The notes below the pieces were generated by a model. That model did no database searches. It was not told where the DNA came from and saw only the letters and a list, made by a program, of their open reading frames with translations. The translations under genes were made by a program, and so were the position numbers. From Bryoerythrophyllum caledonicum (lineage: Eukaryota > Streptophyta > Bryopsida > Pottiales > Pottiaceae), in assembly GCA_963971425.1 (NCBI GenBank), contig OZ020523.1:12334867-12398866 (forward strand): a stretch of 64,000 bases of DNA, read 5' to 3'. This document shows, one piece after another, positions 57,684-64,000 of the stretch. Positions within the stretch are counted from its first letter, which is position 1, and each line of letters opens with the position of its first letter.

Positions 57684-58560
57684 CCCCTAAATGACAAAGT
57701 CCCAAGGTGGGACTTTGCTAATCTTGGGGACGTTCCCATAGTTGTAATTTGTATTTCCAAATCTTGAAATTTTGTACAAGGATGCAAGAAGACAAGAGGT
57801 ATATGGTAATATAACTCTTATTATCATCGGACCTATAGACAAAAAGTTATGCCATCTTAAAGAAAAACCTTTGGAATGCGAGCACATTGGCCAAATGTAA
57901 AAACTTTTGCTAGGAGACTCTATTAAATGTGAGATTTTCAATACTAGCAAGTAATATTACTTGCTTTCATATGGTGGAAATAAAATTCTTATCTTTAGTG
58001 AAAAATAACAATCTAACCCAAAACATTGAGACACATTGTTGGGCATGGTATCCAAGGAAATTCTTCTTTTCCACAAAAAACTTAGAGCTCAGATCCGTAT
58101 TTTTTACTTTTTATTTTCCCCAACAATATGTGATGTAAACCATTGTATTGACCATTTGGATTATCATTCTAAAAACATATTAAGTTTACAAAAAAATGTA
58201 ACCTGACTTGGCACTCTATCAACCTCCGCTCCTTGAACAATTATTTTGAATATGCTACACCCCTTTCATACCTCTCAAAATTGGAATACCAGAAACTAAT
58301 ATCACGCTTAACATGTTGGACCTTGGTAATGAATTTAGACCTTGAGTGGTGCAAAAATTCGACACCAAGCAAAGTCAAAGTCAATTGATCTTATTTGTTC
58401 AATCAAAGTATATGAAAGTTTGCGAGTATGTTAAATAAGTCTTACTTGAAATCCTACAATGAGTATTTGAAATTAAAGCTTTTGTTTCCTTTCTTACTCA
58501 TTGCACTAGCATCGACAATTTTAAAATGTTTTTGGAGTAAAATTATCAAAGAAATTCAGG
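57684..58560. mobile_element. TTAA-type MITE, right end lost
   Basis: It begins TTAT|CCCCTAAATGAC. Interior lines match 29444-30412 (ATTGACC.TTTGGATTATCATT, AATTTAGACCTTG..TGGTGCAAAAATT). No mirrored right end is seen, and the end given is approximate. 59200-59428 is a further fragment of the same family. Confidence 0.6.
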
Positions 58561-59428
58561 AGTTAATCAATATATGGTAAGGGAGTGCTTGAAAATGGAG
58601 TTCCTCCATAAAATGTTGGGCCATGTCATCACACCCACTTTTACCCCAAAAGTGAAGGTGGTGAACCTCTCTTGATCTGCATGTCCACCAGGTTGTTTCT
58701 TTGTACCTCACAAGTTGGCTCGATTGCTACAAACATCCTGATTCCTGCTGCTGGTTAAGTTAATGGGAGCCTGGACAAGCTGTTGGTTCTGGACCCTTTA
58801 GAGTCGACTCCCGAGGTGGTTGTTTCTCGGTCAATTTTGGTGCTTTTTGGGGTATAGCTCCTTATGTGTAAGTTAGATGCACTTTTTTTGTTGGGGATAT
58901 GCTTGGCGCTAGTTCATACACTTCAAATGGAACAATTTCCGGGGGCATTGGTGCATGCATTGGAGAGCTACAATGATTCTTGTGAAGTGGGGTCAATGTG
59001 AAATGTATCATATGTATAGATATCGTTGTGCATTATCTACTAGTTGTTGGGCAGGTTCCTACTGTATCAATTTATAGCATTATTTTTAAAAAAATTACTA
59101 TAAATGGACATTACTAAAAGCTTTGTGTGAATCTAATTTTTTTCCAAAATCCGATATTTAATGAAAATGTTATAGGGTTTTGAAGTTCAAATAGGGAGAG
59201 TGGGCACGTCGAGCAATTCCAAAAACTTTTGCTAGGACACTCTATTGAAAGTGAGATTTTCAATTCCTGCGGTCAAAGTTTATGAAATCTTGTGAGTATG
59301 TTACTTAATAAGTCTTAATTGAGATCCTATGGTTGAAAATAAAAACAAAAGTTTTGGTTTTCTTCCTTACTCATTGCACTAAAACAAGCAATTTTGAAGT
59401 GTTTTTGGTTTGAAAATGGCTTGGTAAT
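58561..59428. other. Gene-poor region with a MITE fragment
   Basis: No gene. 59200-59428 repeats lines from the preceding MITE (CTATTGAAAGTGAGATTTTC, GAGTATGTTA..TAAGTCTTA). Confidence 0.4.
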
Positions 59429-59432
59429 TTAA

Positions 59433-60290
59433 CCCTTTTACGCCGAGCGCTTTTCGCGGCTTTTTTGCCAAAATAAGTTTGCCAGATGCTAAAATTGCGG
59501 CTAGTGTCATCTCTAGAAACGGATGACAAATCGCACCGTTGAACACAAAGTTGAGCCTCTAATGCATCACTATTCCAAATTTGGGCCTGATCTGACCTCT
59601 TTTAGAAGTCGAGTGGGAGAGAATATAAAGGAGTATTTGCCTGAATACATGGAGTTGGTTGAGTCTACAATGCCAAAAGAATTTTTCAAAGCAAGTATGT
59701 TCTTTCGAGCTTTTGTGTTGACACATGTCCAATCTTTTATGCATGGTAGGATGGGAACTTTTGGGAGCAATGTGAGAACAAAATGGTGAACGCCATCATA
59801 GTCCTAGTCATGTGGAATTCAGCTGACATTGGCCGTTCATCCGGAAAATTAGACTATTCACTAAGTACCGACTTACACCAAAACAACAAAACTCAACATG
59901 AAAGTGGCATTGCAACTTTAGGGTGGAGTTGGTCGAGAGCAGATGCGTGTAGAACGTCATCTACTTGTGCGAGGACTCGCCCACGGCGCGCACTTGCGAG
60001 AACCTTGCAATCTTTGCTTCCAAAACATCATCTTTCCCTTCGTTGTGCTCATTTACGAGCTTCCATCTTCCCCTTCCAATTTCAATCATCTATCTTCCAT
60101 CGTCCCCTTCGTTGTTTCCACACAATCTCTAAACTTCAAAAATTACTTCACAACATATCCATAATGTCAATGCAAATGAGGAGCTCAGTGGATCTAGACG
60201 AGCTCATCAACAGCACTTGCAAGAATTCAAGAACATTTGAGAATTAAAAAATGTCATTGAGACACACATTGAGCCACAAATTGAACAGTC
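59433..60290. other. 3' part of the piggyBac element, unrecognised ORFs
   Basis: An open frame on + at 59523-59789 (MTNRTVEHKVEPLMHHYSKF...) and another at 59783-60247 have no motif I know. They may be chance frames in non-coding element DNA. Confidence 0.3.
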
Positions 60291-60592
60291 ATTGAGCCAC
60301 ACATTGCATAAACATTGAGCCATAATGTGTGTAGAGTTGGTCGTTCACGTCCACTCCCCGCATCTTGGCCGTGTAGAGAATTTGCATGGGTGATGTCCCC
60401 ACCTGCACAAAGATGATAAAAGTTAAATTAGAATCACTATATTGCAGCAAGGTTGTACACTTGGATTCTAAAATGAACCAGTTATGACTGTAATAACCAC
60501 AACAGAATCTAGAATGTAGACCATAGGACTGTAGTTCACTTGTAACAAGCATTAATTTTGTAAGATTGACCATTGTTTGATTGCCCTCTTAA

Positions 60593-61433
60593 CCCCTAAA
60601 GTCGAAATCGACCAGAATGTGGTCGATCTGACTCTGGTCAGGCTCTCAGTTACTAAATTTAGGTCGTTTGAAGTTCAACTTTTGGAAGGTTGTAGAGTTT
60701 TCCCATACCTTTGAAATGACACCATTCATGCTTCAAAATTCCTCATACTGCAGGAGATATTCACGGTCAAAGTTTGAAAACACTGTTAGGGCATGCTGAA
60801 ATCTGCCCAAAACTGCGGTATATGCTCATTTATTCTCAAAATCTGCCCAAAATCAATTAGATCGCAGTAACTTCAAAAATTCACCAAAAATTGAGCTTTT
60901 ACTTTTTTTCGAATTTTGTTTTTCGTACATGTAAAAGAGGTAGTAAAGCATGATCTCACCGTTTGGATTTTCAATCCAATAATTTTTTACATGCCTTTTT
61001 AATTGTTGAAAATGGGCATTTGTATTTGTATTTCAGCATACCTCCATGTGAAAAATTAAGCATTTCTTTAGGTTTTATAGGTCCTATAAGGGTAAAAATT
61101 ATATAGACATATTCCTTACTCACATAGGAACAAGAATTTGAAGAGCCTCATGTCAAATTTCCTTTCAAAAATGGTTTTTTTGGCCCCCAAAACATTAGTT
61201 TTCCATTCTACAACAAGGAAAAAATATTTTTTTTCAACTTTGAACATTACGATCTCACAAATGGTGAGGAATTTGAATCTAAGATTCGATATGCATGTAC
61301 ATGTACAAGTTAGGTACTAGATCTTACGGTTGCTTACTCGAAAATTTGTCAAAAGTTAAAAATTTTCACCTTGCATTGAAAGAGGGCAGTTTTGAGGGTT
61401 TTTGGCAGTTTTGAGGGCTTTCGACTTTAGGGG
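60593..61433. mobile_element. TTAA MITE nested in the piggyBac element, 841 bp
   Basis: TTAA at 60589-60592 and 61434-61437. The ends CCCCTAAAGTCGAAA and the mirror TTTCGACTTTAGGGG match perfectly over at least 15 bp, the best-kept ends of this family here. No coding region. Confidence 0.9.
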
Positions 61434-61512
61434 TTAAACATACAGATAGCAGCTACTGAACATATAGATTGGGTTGTATGAACAGGAGTCATATGGAACT
61501 GGTGATGTATGA

Positions 61513-61608
61513 CGCCCATTCCTACTCACACTTCCCTACATATACAAAAATGACATACCACGCCCATTCCTACTCGCACTTCCCTACATATACAAAAATG
61601 ACATACCA
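61513..61608. repeat. 48-bp tandem duplication
   Basis: CGCCCATTCCTACTC and the following bases up to GACATACCA occur twice (61513-61560, 61561-61608) with one mismatch. Confidence 0.9.
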
Positions 61609-62040
61609 CGTCATGAAATCACATTGTTTGATCATTCCAGCACAAAAGGATTGGCATGAAAACAGAGGCAACCTCCTCACATTCACTGAAACATAATTAG
61701 TGTCTTTGACCAGGGATCATAACTAGTAGCTCCAGTGATTTTTTATTTGTATGAAACCAAAAAATCAAAAAAGAAAGAGGAAAAGGAACGATGACATAGC
61801 AACAAGATCAATTGCAAACCTCAAACCTTGTCCAAGTACTCTTTGAATACACTTCAAAACAGAAACCAAACCAAAAGAAACAAGGAACAACATACCAGGT
61901 TCTTGAAAAACAAAAATGCAATTTGAACTTAGCATGGGTGATGCATGTACCTGAATGACGGCTGTCTACATGTCGGGTCACATATCAGCCTGGTTCAATA
62001 GGATCTACTTTGTTGACAACATATGGACGACCTTGCAATC

Positions 62041-62277
62041 AACACCATATTCATTACATTGGGAGATTTCCAGGACTTTGAAAGGTATGAATGGTTTTCC
62101 CAATAGAAATTGTTTGTGCACATTCAGCTCGACTCGAGCTTAATATGTACCCATATTGAACATACAGGACAAATTTCATTGTGTAAATTCACTAAACATT
62201 TGCATGTTTACGTTGGCTTAAGCTTCATATAATATTTTGGGAGGCTCCCAATCTCCCAATATAATGAATATGGTGTT
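62041..62277. mobile_element. 237-bp MITE, copy 2, nested in the piggyBac relic
   Basis: Same length and ends as 51273-51509, in inverse orientation. The flanks AATC (62037-62040) and AGTC (62278-62281) fit a 4-bp duplication with one change. It interrupts the transposase between MAAIH.MD and DCKVVHMLST. Confidence 0.85.
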
Positions 62278-63021
62278 AGTCCATCTAATGAATGGCAGCC
62301 ATTTCACGGTCACGGTGTACTAGCGTCCCACGCGGCTTCTTGTTGCCATAATTGAGTGGCGTCGGGAATCCTTTTCTCTTCGCACGCACGGTCCCGATGC
62401 AATAGAATCCACGCCTCGACATGTCTTTAAAGAGCATGGAGCTCAAAAAGAAATTGCCCATTGAGATGCAATGCCTCAATATTCCTTCCAACCCCAGCGT
62501 CAGCCTTGTTACAACGCCGTATCCACTTCCTGGGTTTGTTGCAGCCACAACTTCACGTGGATTTGAAGCTGGCACCTCTCCATCTTTAGCATGGTTCATC
62601 AAAGTGGAATGACTTGATGTGGCTCCAACATATACCTCAAAATTATACATATATTTAGTTTCACTACAACATAGAGCCCATACCTTGATGCCCTATCTAC
62701 ATGGTTTCGAGGGTATGTACTATTTGAACTTACAGTACCTACCCGCATGTGCCACCATGCACTCATCCACTGCTAGATACTCATTGGGATGTTGCATGAT
62801 TAGGAAATTGGTTTGCATGCGATTGGTTAACCATTGCACCTCGGCAAGCGGGTCAAAAAGAGGCGAATCTTTGTCCATTTTGACTTTGTCTTTATTGCAC
62901 ACTTAGATGCACCGCAAGATAGCCAGAAAGCGATCACGCCGCATTGTCCATGAGATCAGTGGACAATGTTGATCGGCACAACCACGTCGCCAGTAGTCAC
63001 GAATGGTTGAAAGTTGCTTTA

Positions 63022-63712
63022 GAGCATCTTCACCCCGCACCACAAACCACCAAACTGGCGGTGCGGGGTGGTTGAATGCCCACACCACATGCCCCAAAAC
63101 GGGGCATCGGTGCGGGACTTTCCCGTTGTAATGAGCCCCCAACGCGGAACTGGGGTTGGGCACCCAACTCCCCGGGGTTTGCAATTCCGGCTCCCCCACT
63201 CCCCGCATGCCACGTGGCATGCGGGGAGTGGAGCGGTCCGAATTTAAAATTTTAAAATTTTAATTTTTGAAATAAAAATTTAATTTTTGAAATAAAAATT
63301 TAATTTTTGAAATAAAAATTTAATTTTTGAAATAAAAATTTAATTTTTGAAATAAAAATTTAATTTTTGAAATAAAAATTTAATTTTTGAAATAAAAATT
63401 TAATTTTTGAAATAAAAATTTAATTTTTGAAATAAAAATTTAATTTTTGAAATAAAAATTTAATTTTTGAAATAAAAATTTAATTTTTGAAATAAAAATT
63501 TATTTTTTTTAATTTATTTTTTTAATTTATTTTTTTAAAATTAATTTTTTATTTTAAAAAATTAATTTTTTTTTTTTTTTTTAAAGCTGCCGGCCAGCTG
63601 CATCTCCACCTCCAGGTGCGGGGAGGGGAGGATAACTCCTCCCCGTCTACCTTGGCCTACACCAAAATCTCCCTCTGGCGTGGGAGTTTACCCGCTAGGG
63701 GTGGAGATGCTC
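63022..63712. mobile_element. Harbinger-like MITE, 691 bp, nested in the piggyBac relic
   Basis: The ends GAGCATCTTCACCCC and the mirror GGGGTGGAGATGCTC lie between TTA at 63019-63021 and TTA at 63713-63715; TTA duplications and GAGCATCT-type ends are typical of the PIF/Harbinger group. Removing it brings LMGI and KQLSTIRDYW of the piggyBac protein next to each other. The interior holds a satellite (63261-63500) and no gene. Confidence 0.88.
63261..63500. repeat. 20-bp satellite, 12 perfect units
   Basis: TAATTTTTGAAATAAAAATT is repeated 12 times without a visible change, inside the Harbinger-like MITE. T/A runs follow up to ~63580. Confidence 0.97.
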
Positions 63713-64000
63713 TTATACCCATCAAAATTAAGATACCCAGCCATGTGCGAAGCTCTTGCCCGGTCATTGGCATCCAACTAGGGCCTCCCTTGTTTTGGAT
63801 CTAGTTTTGGAATCCATTGTGCCTGCATATCGATTTGTCTCCAATAAGACCTTTCAAAGAACAGCAACATCCCAAAACTTCAAGAACAAGTCAACTGGTT
63901 TGTACTCCTCGAACCCCATGTGTGTAGTTGGTCCTGGAAGTGATCCTTGAAAGTTGGGGCGATTTGGCTTCAATATACCCGTCAAGAGATTCCAATTATG

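Larger units (their letters stand above)
59433..64000 (-). mobile_element. piggyBac element, partial, with three nested insertions
   Basis: TTAA at 59429-59432 followed by CCCTTTTACGCCGAGCGC is a fitting 3' end (CCC-type end at a TTAA site). The transposase relic runs on the - strand from beyond the right edge to ~60300. Three small elements sit inside (60593-61433, 62041-62277, 63022-63712). The 5' end lies outside the window. The left border is an inference, since the mirrored end cannot be seen. Confidence 0.65.
60300..64000 (-). pseudogene. piggyBac-type transposase, decayed
   Basis: Pieces in the correct family order along the - strand: FEEYKPVDLFLKFWD...ETNRYAGTMD (~63910-63760), MTGQELRTWLGILILMGI (~63770-63716), then after a MITE KQLSTIRDYWRRG...MRRDRFLAILRC (63018-62903), DPLAEVQWLTNRMQTNFLIMQHPNEYLAVDECMVAHAGR (~62860-62735), GIKVWALCCSETKYMYNFEVYVG (~62690-62625), RLTLGLEGILRHC...FKDMSRRGFYCIGTVRAKRKGFP (~62520-62360), DCKVVHMLSTK (~62040-62005) and, beyond another MITE, MRGVDVNDQLYTHYGS (~60360-60315). 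DE in AVDECM is one of the catalytic acids. There is a frameshift between the first two pieces and several in-frame stops (two near 62690-62735, others near 62000). A CAG acceptor before VGTSPMQILY suggests at least one intron. The Cys-rich end domain is not seen. Confidence 0.82.

Noticed and set aside
59523-60247. Two + strand frames in the piggyBac 3' part
   Set aside because: They run against the transposase strand and match nothing I know; kept only as a low-confidence note.
1-64000. LTR, retroviral, Polinton-like or tRNA/rRNA features
   Set aside because: I saw no LTR pair, reverse transcriptase, capsid or integrase reading frame, and no convincing tRNA or rRNA; absence by eye is not proof.

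Overview
This 64 kb window is plant nuclear DNA: AT-rich, intron-bearing and dominated by transposons. It holds three host genes that look expressed. They are a six-exon P4-type phospholipid flippase (17867-22148, +) and two near-identical, intronless TKL-type kinases (32205-33401 and 39473-40633, +). The kinase type, with HRDLK and DFE followed by a GTGFWRAPE activation segment, is from memory common in bryophytes and other non-flowering land plants, so I favour such a source but cannot name the species.

The most striking object is a 12,854-bp Mutator-like element (MULE) at 333-13186. It has inverted ends and a perfect 10-bp target-site duplication, and it split a DD34E Tc1-like transposase gene whose two halves lie at 163-332 and 13187-14037. 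Besides its own SWIM-type transposase (1155-4718, -), the MULE carries a divergently transcribed gene of about ten exons (5394-12408, +). Its product joins a ParB-like domain to a DNA methyltransferase-like domain, an architecture otherwise typical of bacteria and phages. One intron of this gene holds three ~170-bp palindromes centred on GGATCC, spaced ~520 bp apart.

14-26 kb: tandem repeats after the Tc1 relic, a gene-poor stretch, the flippase gene, then gene-poor DNA with a shard of a purple acid phosphatase gene. 26.8-41.3 kb: a segmental duplication. The block at 37265-41330, which includes kinase 2, matches 26840-34030, which includes kinase 1. The older layout of the first copy is interrupted by a TTAA-flanked MITE and by a 2.26-kb segment. 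41-59 kb: dispersed repeats, purple acid phosphatase and DUF674 exon fragments, an 874-bp foldback element, a CACTA-like hairpin, AT-rich minisatellites and a Pro/Gly-rich ORF.

59.4-64 kb: a decayed piggyBac-type transposase gene on the - strand, entered by three different small elements (a TTAA MITE, a 237-bp MITE and a TTA-flanked Harbinger-like MITE with a 20-bp satellite inside). TTAA-flanked MITEs occur about seven more times in the window, so piggyBac-type activity seems to have shaped this genome. Nearly all stop codons that I see in the DNA transposon genes fit C-to-T or G-to-A changes, as expected for long-methylated DNA.
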